Notes: generated by a model not told the origin, from the sequence alone. DNA of 64,000 nucleotides from Steinernema hermaphroditum (GCA_030435675.1 JAUCMV010000006.1:507291-571290), one strand, 5' to 3'. Positions 52,124 through 64,000 are shown, counted from the first letter of the stretch. Made by a program: numbers and translations.

Positions 52124-55100
52124 TTGGAGCAGGAGGGTCAGATGCAGAGCTTTTGGTATGAGCAAGGCCCTGTCTGTCTCGAATTGAAAGTTTTGCAGGA
52201 GACTAAGATAGTCCGCAGGAAATCGAACGAGAGTAGGCGCGTTCGATCAGGCTCGTGCAGTTCTACAAGATCCAATCATAAAAATGATATGGTACTTTGG
52301 AGCAGGAGGGTCAGATGCAGAGCTTTTGGTATGAGCAAGGCCCTGTCTGTCTCGAATTGAAAGTTTTGCAGGAAACTAAGATAGTCCGCAGGAAATCCAA
52401 CGAGAGTAGGCGCGTTCGATCAGGCTCGTGCAGTTCTACAAGATCCAATCATAAAAATGATATGGTACTTTGGAGCAGGAGGGTCAGATGCAGAGCTTTT
52501 GGTATGAGCAAGGCCCTGTCTGTCTCGAATTGAAAGTTTTGCAGGAAACTAAGATAGTCCGCAGGAAATCGAACGAGAGTAGGCGCGTTCGATCAGGCTC
52601 GTGCAGTTCTACAAGATCCAATCATAAAAATGATATGGTACTTTGGAGCAGGAGGGTCAGATGCAGAGCTTTTGCTATGAGCAAGGGCCCTGCTGTCTCG
52701 AATTGAAAGTTTTGCAGGAAACTAAGATAGTCCACACGAAATCCAACGAGAGTAGGCGCGTTCGATCAGGCTCGTGCAGTTCTACAAGATCCAATCATAA
52801 AAATGCTATGGTACTTTGGAGCAGGAGGGTCAGATGCAGAGCTTTTGGTATGAGCAAGGCCCTGTCTGTCTCGAATTGAAAGTTTTGCAGGAAACTAAGA
52901 TAGTCCGCAGGAAATCGAACGAGAGTAGGCGCGTTCGATCAGGCTCGTGCAGTTCTACAAGATCCAATCATAAAAATGATATGGTACTTTGGAGCAGGAG
53001 GGTCAGATGCAGAGCTTTTGGTATGAGCAAGGCCCTGTCTGTCTCGAATTGAAAGTTTTGCAGGAAACTAAGATAGTCCGCAGGAAATCGAACGAGAGTA
53101 GGCGCGTTCGATCAGGCTCGTGCAGTTCTACAAGATCCAATCATAAAAATGATATGGTACTTTGGAGCAGGAGGGTCAGATGCAGAACTCTTTGTATGAA
53201 CAAGGCCCTAACTGTCTCGAATTGAAAGTTTTGCAGGAAACTAAGATAGTCCGCAGGAAATCCAACGAGAGTAGGCGCGTTCGATCAGGCTCGTGCAGTT
53301 CTACAAGATCCAATCATAAAAATGATATGGTACTTTGGAGCAGGAGGGTCAGATGCAGAGCTTTTGGTATGAGCAAGGCCCTATCTGTCTCGAATTGAAA
53401 GTTTTGCAGGAAACTAAGATAGTCCACAGGAAATCCCAACGAGAGTAGGCGCGTTCGATCAGGCTCGTGCAGTTCTACAAGATCCAATCATAAAAATGAT
53501 ATGGTACTTTGGAGCAGGAGGGTCAGATGCAGAGCTTTTGGTATGAGCAAGGCCCTATCTGTCTCCAATTGAAAGTTTTGCAGGAAACTGAGATAGTCCA
53601 CAGTAATCCCAACGGGAATAGGCGCGTTCGATCAGGCTCGTGCAGTTCTACAAGATCCAATCATAAAAATGATATGGTACTTTGGAGCAGGAGGGTCAGA
53701 TGCAGAGCTTTTGGTATGAGCAAGGGCCCTGCTGTCTCGAATTGAAAGTTTTGCAGGAAACTAAGATAGTCCGCAGGAAATCGAACGAGAGTAGGCGCGT
53801 TCGATCAGGCTCGTGCAGTTCTACAAGATCCAATCATAAAAATTGGAGCGGAGGGGGGTCAGATGCATAACTCTTTGTATGAACAAGGCCCTAACTGTCT
53901 CGAATTGAAAGTTTTGCAGGAAACTAAGATAGTCCACAGGAAATCCAACGAGAGTAGGCGCGTTCGATCAGGCTCGTGCAGTTCTACAAGATCCAATCAT
54001 AAAAATGATATGGTACTTTGGAGCAGGAGGGTCAGATGCAGAGCTTTTGGTATGAGCAAGGCCCTATCTGTCTCCAATTGAAAGTTTTGCAGGAAACTGA
54101 GATAGTCCACAGTAATCCCAACGGGAATAGGCGCGTTCGATCAGGCTCGTGCAGTTCTACAAGATCAAATCATAAAAATGATATGGTACTTTGGAGCAGG
54201 AGGGTCAGATGCAGAGCTTTTGGTATGAGCAAGGCCCTGTCTGTCTCGAATTGAAAGTTTTGCAGGAAACTAAGATAGTCCGCAGGAAATCGAACGAGAG
54301 TAGGCGCGTTCGATCAGGCTCGTGCAGTTCTACAAGATCCAATCATAAAAATAATGGAGCGGAGGGGGTCAGATGCATAACTCTTTGTATGAACAAGGCC
54401 CTAACTGTCTCGAATTGAAAGTTTTGCAGGAAACTAAGATAGTCCGCAGGAAATCCAACGAGAGTAGGCGCGTTCGATCAGGCTCGTGCAGTTCTACAAG
54501 ATCCAATCATAAAAATGCTATGGTACTTTGGAGCAGGAGGGTCAGATGCAGAGCATTTGGTATGAGCAAGGGCCCTGCTGTCTCGAATTGAAAGTTTTGC
54601 AGGAAACTAAGATAGTCCACAGTAATCCCAACGGGGATAGGCGCGTTCGATCAGGCTCGTACAGTAGAACAAGATTCAATCATAAAAATGCTATGGTACT
54701 TTGGAGCAGGAGGGTCAGATGCAGAGCTTTTGGTATGAGCAAGGCCCTATCTGTCTCCAATTGAAAGTTTTGCAGGAAACTGAGATAGTCCACAGTAATC
54801 CCAACGGGAATAGGCGCGTTCGATCAGGCTCGTGCAGTTCTACAAGATCCAATCATAAAAATGATATGGTACTTTGGAGCAGGAGGGTCAGATGCAGAGC
54901 ATTTGGTATGAGCAAGGGCCCTGCTGTCTCGAATTGAAAGTTTTGCAGGAAACTAAGATAGTCCGCAGGAAATCGAACGAGAGTAGGCGCGTTCGATCAG
55001 GCTCGTGCAGTTCTACAAGATCCAATCATAAAAATAATGGAGCGGAGGGAGGGTCAGATGCATAACTCTTTGTATGAACAAGGCCCTAACTGTCTCGAAT

Positions 55101-56040
55101 TGAAAGTTTTGCAGGAAACTAAGATAGTCCACAGGAAATCCAACGAGAGTAGGCGCGTTCGATCAGGCTCGTACAGTAGAACAAGATTCAATCATAAAAA
55201 TGCTATGGTACTTTGGAGCAGGAGGGTCAGATGCAGAGCTTTTGGTATGAGCAAGGCCCTGTCTGTCTCGAATTGAAAGTTTTGCAGGAAACTAAGATAG
55301 TCCACAGGAAATCCAACGAGAGTAGGCGCGTTCGATCAGGCTCGTGCAGTTCTACAAGATCCAATCATAAAAATGATATGGTACTTTGGAGCAGGAGGGT
55401 CAGATGCAGAGCATTTGGTATGAGCAAGGGCCCTGCTGTCTCGAATTGAAAGTTTTGCACGAAACTAAGATAGTCCACAGTAATCCCAACGGGAATAGGC
55501 GCGTTCGATCAGGCTCGTGCAGTTCTACAAGATCCAATCATAAAAATGATATGGTACTTTGGAGCAGGAGGGGTCAGATGCAGAGCTTTTGGTATGAGCA
55601 AGGCCCTAACTGTCTCGAATTGAAAGTTTTGCAGGAAACTAAGATAGTCCACAGTAATCCCAACGGGGATAGGCGCGTTCGATCAGGCTCGTACAGTAGA
55701 ACAAGATTCAATCATAAAAATGCTATGGTACTTTGGAGCAGGAGGGTCAGATGCAGAGCTTTTGGTATGAGCAAGGCCCTATCTGTCTCGAATTGAAAGT
55801 TTTGCAGGAAACTAAGATAGTCCACAGGAAACCCAACGGGAGTAGGCGCGTTCGATCAGGCTCGTGCAGTTCTACAAGATCCAATCATAAAAATTGGAGC
55901 GGAGGGGTCAGATGCATAACTCTTTGTATGAACAAGGCCCTAACTGTCTCGAATTGAAAGTTTTGCAGGAAACTAAGATAGTCCACAGGAAATCCAACGG
56001 GAATAGGCGCGTTCGATCAGGCTCGTGCAGTTCTACAAGA

Positions 56041-59000
56041 TCCAATCATAAAAATGATATGGTAGTTTGGAGCAGGAGGGTCAGATGCAGAGCATTTGGT
56101 ATGAGCAAGGGCCCTGCTGTCTCGAATTGAAAGTTTTGCACGAAACTAAGATAGTCCACAGTAATCCCAACGGGAATAGGCGCGTTCGATCAGGCTCGTG
56201 CAGTTCTACAAGATCCAATCATAAAAAGGATATGGTACTTTGGAGCAGGAGGGTCAGATGCAGAGCTTTTGGTATGAGCAAGGCCCTATCTGTCTCCAAT
56301 TGAAAGTTTTGCAGGAAACTAAGATAGTCCACAGTAATCCCAACGGGGATAGGCGCGTTCGATCAGGCTCGTACAGTAGAACAAGATTCAATCATAAAAA
56401 TGCTATGGTACTTTGGAGCAGGAGGGTCAGATGCAGAGCATTTGGTATGAGCAAGGGCCCTGCTGTCTCGAATTGAAAGTTTTGCAGGAAACTAAGATAG
56501 TCCGCAGGAAATCGAACGAGAGTAGGCGCGTTCGATCAGGCTCGTGCAGTTCTACAAGATCCAATCATAAAAATGATATGGTACTTTGGAGCAGGAGGGT
56601 CAGATGCAGAGCTTTTGGTATGAGCAAGGGCCCTGCTGTCTCGAATTGAAAGTTTTGCAGGAAACTAAGATAGTCCACAGTAAACCCAACGGGAATAGGC
56701 GCGTTCGATCAGGCTCGTGCAGTTCTACAAGATCCAATCATAAAAATGATATGGTACTTTGGAGCAGGAGGGTCAGATGCAGAACTCTTTGTATGAACAA
56801 GGCCCTATCTGTCTCGAATTGAAAGTTTTGCAGGAAACTAAGATAGTCCACAGGAAATCCAACGAGAGTAGGCGCGTTCGATCAGGCTCGTGCAGTTCTA
56901 CAAGATCCAATCATAAAAATGCTATGCTACTTTGGAGCAGGAGGGTCAGATGCAGAACTCTTTGTATGAACAAGGCCCTGTCTGTCTCGAATTGAAAGTT
57001 TTGCAGGAAACTGAGATAGTCCACAGTAATCCCAACGGGAATAGGCGCGTTCGATCAGGCTCGTACAGTAGAACAAGATTCAATCATAAAAATGCTATGG
57101 TACTTTGGAGCAGGAGGGTCAGATGCAGAGCATTTGGTATGAGCAAGGGCCCTGCTGTCTCGAATTGAAAGTTTTGCAGGAAACTAAGATAGTCCGCAGG
57201 AAATCGAACGAGAGTAGGCGCGTTCGATCAGGCTCGTGCAGTTCTACAAGATCCAATCATAAAAATGATATGGTACTTTGGAGCAGGAGGGTCAGATGCA
57301 GAGCTTTTGGTATGAGCAAGGGCCCTGCTGTCTCGAATTGAAAGTTTTGCAGGAAACTAAGATAGTCCACAGTAAACCCAACGGGAATAGGCGCGTTCGA
57401 TCAGGCTCGTGCAGTTCTACAAGATCCAATCATAAAAATGATATGGTACTTTGGAGCAGGAGGGTCAGATGCAGAACTCTTTGTATGAACAAGGCCCTAT
57501 CTGTCTCGAATTGAAAGTTTTGCAGGAAACTAAGATAGTCCACAGGAAATCCAACAAGAGTAGGCGCGTTCGATCAGGCTCGTGCAGTTCTACAAGATCC
57601 AATCATAAAAATGCTATGGTACTTTGGAGCAGGAGGGGTCAGATGCATAACTCTTTGTATGAACAAGGCCCTAACTGTCTCGAATTGAAAGTTTTGCAGG
57701 AAACTAAGATAGTCCACAGGAAATCCAACGAGAGTAGGCGCGTTCGATCAGGCTCGTGCAGTTCTACAAGATCCAATCATAAAAATGATATGGTACTTTG
57801 GAGCAGGAGGGTCAGATGCAGAGCTTTTGGTATGAGCAAGGCCCTATCTGTCTCCAATTGAAAGTTTTGCAGGAAACTGAGATAGTCCACAGTAATCCCA
57901 ACGGGAATAGGCGCGTTCGATCAGGCTCGTGCAGTTCTACAAGATCCAATCATAAAAATGATATGGTACTTTGGAGCAGGAGGGTCAGATGCAGAGCTTT
58001 TGGTATGAGCAAGGGCCCTTCTGTCTCGAATTGAAAGTTTTGCAGGAAACTAAGATAGTCCGCAGGAAATCGAACGAGAGTAGGCGCGTTCGATCAGGCT
58101 CGTGCAGTTCTACAAGATCCAATCATAAAAATGATATGGTACTTTGGAGCAGGAGGGGTCAGATGCATAACTCTTTGTATGAACAAGGCCCTAACTGTCT
58201 CGAATTGAAAGTTTTGCAGGAAACTAAGATAGTCCGCAGGAAATCCAACGAGAGTAGGCGCGTTCGATCAGGCTCGTGCAGTTCTACAAGATCCAATCAT
58301 AAAAATGCTATGGTACTTTGGAGCAGGAGGGTCAGATGCAGAGCATTTGGTATGAGCAAGGGCCCTGCTGTCTCGAATTGAAAGTTTTGCAGGAAACTAA
58401 GATAGTCCACAGTAATCCCAACGGGAATAGGCGCGTTCGATCAGGCTCGTACAGTAGAACAAGATTCAATCATAAAAATGCTATGGTACTTTGGAGCAGG
58501 AGGGTCAGATGCAGAGCTTTTGGTATGAGCAAGGCCCTATCTGTCTCCAATTGAAAGTTTTGCAGGAAACTGAGATAGTCCACAGTAATCCCAACGGGAA
58601 TAGGCGCGTTCGATCAGGCTCGTGCAGTTCTACAAGATCCAATCATAAAAATGATATGGTACTTTGGAGCAGGAGGGTCAGATGCAGAGCATTTGGTATG
58701 AGCAAGGGCCCTGCTGTCTCGAATTGAAAGTTTTGCAGGAAACTAAGATAGTCCGCAGGAAATCGAACGAGAGTAGGCGCGTTCGATCAGGCTCGTGCAG
58801 TTCTACAAGACCCGATCATAAAAATCGGAGCGGAGGGGTCAGATGCATAACTCTTTGTATGAACAAGGCCCTAACTGTCTCGAATTGAAAGTTTTGCAGG
58901 AAACTAAGATAGTCCACAGGAAATCCAACGAGAGTAGGCGCGTTCGATCAGGCTCGTACAGTAGAACAAGATTCAATCATAAAAATGCTATGGTACTTTG

Positions 59001-59670
59001 GAGCAGGAGGGTCAGATGCAGAGCTTTTGGTATGAGCAAGGCCCTGTCTGTCTCGAATTGAAAGTTTTGCAGGAAACTAAGATAGTCCGCAGGAAATCGA
59101 ACGAGAGTAGGCGCGTTCGATCAGGCTCGTGCAGTTCTACAAGATCCAATCATAAAAATATGGAGCGGAGAGGGGGTCAGATGCATAACTCTTTGTATGA
59201 ACAAGGCCCTAACTGTCTCGAATTGAAAGTTTTGCAGGAAACTAAGATAGTCCACAGGAAATCCAACGAGAGTAGGCGCGTTCGATCAGGCTCGTGCAGT
59301 TCTACAAGATCCAATCATAAAAATGATATGGTAGTTTGGAGCAGGAGGGTCAGATGCAGAGCATTTGGTATGAGCAAGGGCCCTGCTGTCTCGAATTGAA
59401 AGTTTTGCACGAAACTAAGATAGTCCACAGTAATCCCAACGGGAATAGGCGCGTTCGATCAGGCTCGTGCAGTTCTACAAGATCCAATCATAAAAAGGAT
59501 ATGGTACTTTGGAGCAGGAGGGTCAGATGCAGAGCTTTTGGTATGAGCAAGGCCCTATCTGTCTCCAATTGAAAGTTTTGCAGGAAACTAAGATAGTCCA
59601 CAGTAATCCCAACGGGGATAGGCGCGTTCGATCAGGCTCGTACAGTAGAACAAGATTCAATCATAAAAAT
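56041..59670 (+). repeat. Duplicated segments 3,269 bp apart, with a 692-bp repeat between
   Basis: Two private changes occur together twice: ggtagtttgg (others ggtactttgg) at 56,061 and 59,330, and ataaaaaggatatgg (others ataaaaatgatatgg) at about 56,221 and 59,490. Both pairs are 3,269 bp apart, about 19 monomers. Each pair is followed by an I(tcc) monomer with acggggatagg and the micro-inversion. A related aaaaatggatatgg copy sits near 60,186. Between them, units at 56,413 and 57,105 repeat at 692 bp and share the private version ccacagtaaaccc. Confidence 0.82.
58811..58829 (+). other. Hairpin at a short N junction with paired base changes
   Basis: In ordinary short junctions the sequence tccaat-cataaaa-attgga forms a 6-bp inverted repeat with a 7-base loop, created by the deletion itself. 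In this one copy the arms read cccgat and atcgga: the A-T pair at 58,814/58,826 has become G-C on both sides, while the outermost T has changed alone. I find no other copy with these changes. A double change that keeps pairing suggests templated repair within the hairpin; independent mutation or a calling error is possible. Confidence 0.5.
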
Positions 59671-60534
59671 GCTATGGTACTTTGGAGCAGGAGGGTCAGA
59701 TGCAGAGCTTTTGGTATGAGCAAGGCCCTATCTGTCTCCAATTGAAAGTTTTGCAGGAAACTAAGATAGTCCACAGTAATCCCAACGGGGATAGGCGCGT
59801 TCGATCAGGCTCGTGCAGTTCTACAAGATCCAATCATAAAAATATATGGTACTTTGGAGCGGAGGGGTCAGATGCATAACTCTTTGTATGAACAAGGGCC
59901 CTAACTGTCTCGAATTGAAAGTTTTGCAGGAAACTAAGATAGTCCACAGGAAATCCAACGGAAATAGGCGCGTTCGATCAGGCTCGTGCAGTTCTACAAG
60001 ATCCAATCATAAAAATGATATGGTACTTTGGAGCAGGAGGGTCAGATGCAGAGCATTTGGTATGAGCAAGGGCCCTGCTGTCTCGAATTGAAAGTTTTGC
60101 ACGAAACTAAGATAGTCCACAGTAATCCCAACGGGAATAGGCGCGTTCGATCAGGCTCGTGCAGTTCTACAAGATCCAATCATAAAAATGGATATGGTAC
60201 TTTGGAGCAGGAGGGTCAGATGCAGAGCTTTTGGTATGAGCAAGGCCCTATCTGTCTCCAATTGAAAGTTTTGCAGGAAACTAAGATAGTCCACAGTAAT
60301 CCCAACGGGAATAGGCGCGTTCGATCAGGCTCGTGCAGTTCTACAAGATCCAATCATAAAAATGATATGGTACTTTGGAGCAGGAGGGTCAGATGCAGAG
60401 CATTTGGTATGAGCAAGGGCCCTGCTGTCTCGAATTGAAAGTTTTGCAGGAAACTAAGATAGTCCGCAGGAAATCGAACGAGAGTAGGCGCGTTCGATCA
60501 GGCTCGTGCAGTTCTACAAGATCCAATCATAAAA

Positions 60535-61284
60535 ATGATATGGTACTTTGGAGCAGGAGGGGTCAGATGCAGAGCTTTTGGTATGAGCAAGGGCCCTAAC
60601 TGTCTCGAATTGAAAGTTTTGCAGGAAACTAAGATAGTCCACAGGAAATCCAACGGGAGTAGGCGCGTTCGATCAGGCTCGTGCAGTTCTACAAGATCCA
60701 ATCATAAAAATGCTATGGTACTTTGGAGCAGGAGGGTCAGATGCAGAGCTCTTTGGTATGAGCAAGGCCCTGTCTGTCTCGAATTGAAAGTTTTGCAGGA
60801 AACTAAGATAGTCCACAGGAAATCCAACGAGAGTAGGCGCGTTCGATCAGGCTCGTGCAGTTCTACAAGATCCAATCATAAAAATGCTATGGTACTTTGG
60901 AGCAGGAGGGGTCAGATGCAGAACTCTTTGTATGAACAAGGCCCTAACTGTCTCGAATTGAAAGTTTTGCAGGAAACTAAGATAGTCCACAGGAAACCCA
61001 ACGAGAGTAGGCGCGTTCGATCAGGCTCGTGCAGTTCTACAAGATCCAATCATAAAAATGATATGGTACTTTGGAGCAGGAGGGTCAGATGCAGAGCTTT
61101 TGGTATGAGCAAGGGCCCTATCTGTCTCGAATTGAAAGTTTTGCAGGAAACTAAGATAGTCCACAGTAATCCCAACGGGAATAGGCGCGTTCGATCAGGC
61201 TCGTGCAGTTCTACAAGATCCAATCATAAAAATGATATGGTACTTTGGAGCAGGAGGGGTCAGATGCAGAGCTCTTTGGTATGA
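60535..61284 (+). repeat. Run of length variants giving the longest stop-free frame
   Basis: Monomers here carry extra bases (gaggggtcag near 60,557, 60,906 and 61,255; gagctctttggtatgagc near 60,748; aagggccc with an added base) so that several are 174 or 175 bp long. Where the added bases restore frame, a 249-codon open stretch results, with a TTG and not an ATG as its nominal start region. The encoded residues are simply the translated satellite, with no domain, signal or membrane segment. I do not consider it a gene. Confidence 0.75.
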
Positions 61285-64000
61285 GCAAGGCCCTATCTGT
61301 CTCGAATTGAAAGTTTTGCAGGAAACTAAGATAGTCCACAGGAAATCCCAACGGGAATAGGCGCGTTCGATCAGGCTCGTGCAGTTCTACAAGATCCAAT
61401 CATAAAAATGATATGGTACTTTGGAGCAGGAGGGTCAGATGCAGAGCATTTGGTATGAGCAAGGGCCCTGCTGTCTCGAATTGAAAGTTTTGCAGGAAAC
61501 TAAGATAGTCCACAGGAAATCCAACGGGAATAGGCGCGTTCGATCAGGCTCGTGCAGTTCTACAAGATCCAATCATAAAAATGATATGGTACTTTGGAGC
61601 AGGAGGGTCAGATGCAGAGCTTTTGGTATGAGCAAGGCCCTAACTGTCTCGAATTGAAAGTTTTGCAGGAAACTAAGATAGTCCACAGGAAATCCAACGA
61701 GAGTAGGCGCGTTCGATCAGGCTCGTACAGTAGAACAAGATTCAATCATAAAAATGCTATGGTACTTTGGAGCAGGAGGGTCAGATGCAGAGCATTTGGT
61801 ATGAGCAAGGGCCCTGTCTGTCTCGAATTGAAAGTTTTGCAGGAAACTAAGATAGTCCGCAGGAAATCGAACGAGAGTAGGCGCGTTCGATCAGGCTCGT
61901 GCAGTTCTACAAGATCCAATCATAAAAATGATATGGTACTTTGGAGCAGGAGGGTCAGATGCAGAGCTTTTGGTATGAGCAAGGGCCCTAACTGTCTCGA
62001 ATTGAAAGTTTTGCAGGAAACTAAGATAGTCCACAGGAAATCCAACGAGAGTAGGCGCGTTCGATCAGGCTCGTGCAGTTCTACAAGATCCAATCATAAA
62101 AATGATATGGTACTTTGGAGCAGGAGGGGTCAGATGCAGAACTCTTTGGTATGAACAAGGGCCCTATCTGTCTCGAATTGAAAGTTTTGCAGGAAACTAA
62201 GATAGTCCACAGGAAACCCAACGAGAGTAGGCGCGTTCGATCAGGCTCGTGCAGTTCTACAAGATCCAATCATAAAAATGATATGGTACTTTGGAGCAGG
62301 AGGGTCAGATGCAGAGCTTTTGGTATGAGCAAGGCCCTATCTGTCTCGAATTGAAAGTTTTGCAGGAAACTAAGATAGTCCACAGTAATCCCAACGGGAA
62401 TAGGCGCGTTCGATCAGGCTCGTACAGTAGAACAAGATTCAATCATAAAAATGCTATGGTACTTTGGAGCAGGAGGGTCAGATGCAGAGCTTTTGGTATG
62501 AGCAAGGCCCTATCTGTCTCCAATTGAAAGTTTTGCAGGAAACTGAGATAGTCCACAGTAATCCCAACGGGAATAGGCGCGTTCGATCAGGCTCGTGCAG
62601 TTCTACAAGATCCAATCATAAAAATGATATGGTACTTTGGAGCAGGAGGGGTCAGATGCAGAGCATTTGGTATGAGCAAGGGCCCTGCTGTCTCGAATTG
62701 AAAGTTTTGCAGGAAACTAAGATAGTCCGCAGGAAATCCAACGAGAGTAGGCGCGTTCGATCAGGCTCGTGCAGTTCTACAAGATCCAATCATAAAAATG
62801 ATATGGTACTTTGGAGCAGGAGGGTCAGATGCAGAGCATTTGGTATGAGCAAGGGCCTCTGCTGTCTCGAATTGAAAGTTTTGCAGGAAACTAAGATAGT
62901 CCACAGTAATCCCAACGGGAATAGGCGCGTTCGATCAGGCTCGTACAGTACAACAAGATCCAATCATAAAAATGCTATGGTACTTTGGAGCAGGAGGGTC
63001 AGATGCAGAGCTTTTGGTATGAGCAAGGCCCCATCTGTCTCGAATTGAAAGTTTTGCAGGAAACTAAGATAGTCCGCAGGAAATCCAACGAGAGTAGGCG
63101 CGTTCGATCAGGCTCGTGCAGTTCTACAAGATCCAATCATAAAAATGCTATGGTACTTTGGAGCAGGAGGGGTCAGATGCAGATCTTTTGGTATGAACAA
63201 GGCCCTAACTGTCTCGAATTGAAAGTTTTGCAGGAAACTAAGATAGTCCACAGGAAACCCAACGGGGGTAGGCGCGTTCGATCAGGCTCGTACAGTAGAA
63301 CAAGATTCAATCATAAAAATGCTATGGTACTTTGGAGCAGGAGGGTCAGATGCAGAGCATTTGGTATGAGCAAGGGCCCTGCTGTCTCGAATTGAAAGTT
63401 TTGCAGGAAACTAAGATAGTCCGCAGGAAATCCCAACGAGAGTAGGCGCGTTCGATCAGGCTCGTGCAGTTCTACAAGATCCAATCATAAAAATGATATG
63501 GTACTTTGGAGCAGGAGGGTCAGATGCAGAGCTTTTGGTATGAACAAGGGCCCTATCTGTCTCGAATTGAAAGTTTTGCAGGAAACTAAGATAGTCCACA
63601 GGAAATCCAACGAGAGTAGGCGCGTTCGATCAGGCTCGTGCAGTTCTACAAGATCCAATCATAAAAATGATATGGTACTTTGGAGCAGGAGGGTCAGATG
63701 CAGAACTCTTTGTATGAACAAGGCCCTGTCTGTCTCGAATTGAAAGTTTTGCAGGAAACTAAGATAGTCCACAGTAATCCCAACGGGAGTAGGCGCGTTC
63801 GATCAGGCTCGTGCAGTTCTACAAGATCCAATCATAAAAATGCTATGGTACTTTGGAGCAGGAGGGTCAGATGCAGAGCTTTTTGTATGAGCAAGGCCCT
63901 ATCTGTCTCCAATTGAAAGTTTTGCAGGAAACTGAGATAGTCCACAGTAATCCCAACGGGAATAGGCGCGTTCGATCAGGCTCGTGCAGTAGAACAAGAT

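Larger units (their letters stand above)
30784..64000 (+). repeat. 173-bp satellite array, contig piece 3 (plus orientation)
   Basis: About 193 head-to-tail monomers lie on the plus strand, opposite to pieces 1 and 2, and continue past the end of the window. Zones in order are: V with ccgcaggaaatcg and G/ccacacgaaatc monomers to about 38.4 kb; a mixture with I, L, N and V types to about 45 kb; I(tcc)/C/V/G multimers to 54.6 kb; and a subfamily with a micro-inversion to the end. Short N-type junctions occur about 22 times and are less variable than in piece 1. No foreign sequence, gene or RNA is visible anywhere in the 33 kb. Confidence 0.97.
54640..64000 (+). repeat. Micro-inversion satellite subfamily zone
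   Basis: Twelve monomers carry cgtacagtagaacaagattc in place of cgtgcagttctacaagatcc. The linked changes are G147A, TCT to AGA at 152-154, and C162T. TCT to AGA is its own reverse complement, so a 3-bp (equally 5-bp, ttcta/tagaa) inversion explains it in one event. Copies lie near 54,658, 55,171, 55,691, 56,371, 57,062, 58,449, 58,956, 59,639, 61,726, 62,421, 63,289, with one incomplete form (gtacagtacaacaagatcc) near 62,942 and another (gtgcagtagaacaag) at the window end, 63,982. All complete copies are followed by atgctatgg. I see none before 54.6 kb. Confidence 0.9.

Noticed and set aside
1..64000. Hundreds of overlapping open frames of 60-250 codons giving near-identical Arg/Ser-rich peptides
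   Set aside because: They are translations of the satellite. The nominal starts are mostly TTG, each frame ends in the next monomer because 173 is 3n+2, and there is no codon bias, domain or promoter.
1..64000. CRISPR array
   Set aside because: Repeats are contiguous 173-bp units with no short repeat/unique spacer alternation.
1..64000. Assignment to a named satellite family or species
   Set aside because: I do not recognise the monomer. A repeat-database search would decide; guessing from length alone is not supportable.
54640..64000. Programmed diversification or recombination system at the variable sites
   Set aside because: No recombinase, reverse transcriptase or template gene is present, and ordinary satellite turnover with some assembly error explains the patterns.

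Overview
The window is one uninterrupted tandem satellite DNA array from a eukaryote. The 63,000 called bases hold about 365 copies of a 173-bp monomer (about 46% GC), and two runs of exactly 500 N interrupt them. I found no protein-coding gene, RNA gene, transposon, CRISPR array or unique sequence. A monomer of 170-180 bp, arrays tens of kilobases long, multimeric higher-order repeats (HORs) and assembly gaps inside the array are typical of centromeric or other constitutive heterochromatin in animals and plants. I do not recognise the monomer and cannot name the organism.

Layout. Contig piece 1 (1-9,346) and piece 2 (9,847-30,283) carry the monomer on the minus strand. After the second gap, piece 3 (30,784-64,000) carries it on the plus strand. 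Monomer positions below are in the piece-3 orientation, numbered 1-173 from the ATG of the atgatatgg motif (for example 31,330-31,502). Monomers differ at a few linked sites. At positions 52-68 the types are V (aaggccctgtctgtc), C (aagggccctgctgtc), G (aagggccgtgctgtc), N (aaggccctaactgtc, with gcataactctttg just before it), I (aaggccctatctgtc, followed by either tcg or tcc) and L (aaggcctcaactgtc). At positions 102-123 there are four versions: ccgcaggaaatc, ccacaggaaatc, ccacacgaaatc and ccacagtaatcccaacggg. Most N-type monomers are preceded by a deletion that gives a 161-bp period.

Zones. 1-9.3 kb: I/C/N mixture with a 2.57-kb tandem HOR. 9.8-15 kb: I/L/C/N with about 1.38-kb HORs. 15-23.9 kb: mostly V monomers. 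24-30.3 kb: acagtaatccc-rich, with a regular 853-bp five-monomer HOR. 30.8-38.4 kb: V/G/C with 519- and 669-bp HORs. 38.4-45 kb: I/L/N/V mixture. 45-54.6 kb: 683-, 692-, 865- and 1,213-bp HORs. 54.6-64 kb: a subfamily marked by a 3-bp micro-inversion.

The most informative observations are these. (i) A block near 15.1-17.7 kb and one near 35.8-38.4 kb share private mutations in the same order but in opposite orientation. (ii) The orientation switch coincides exactly with a placeholder gap. (iii) The junction in front of N-type monomers is different in all 14 copies of piece 1, although flanking sequence is nearly invariant. (iv) A micro-inversion subfamily is confined to the last 9.4 kb. (v) A motif in most monomers matches 8 of the 9 fixed bases of the CENP-B box and is lost in the I(tcc) type. 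Draft-assembly error is a serious alternative for (i)-(iii). I see no new gene system here.
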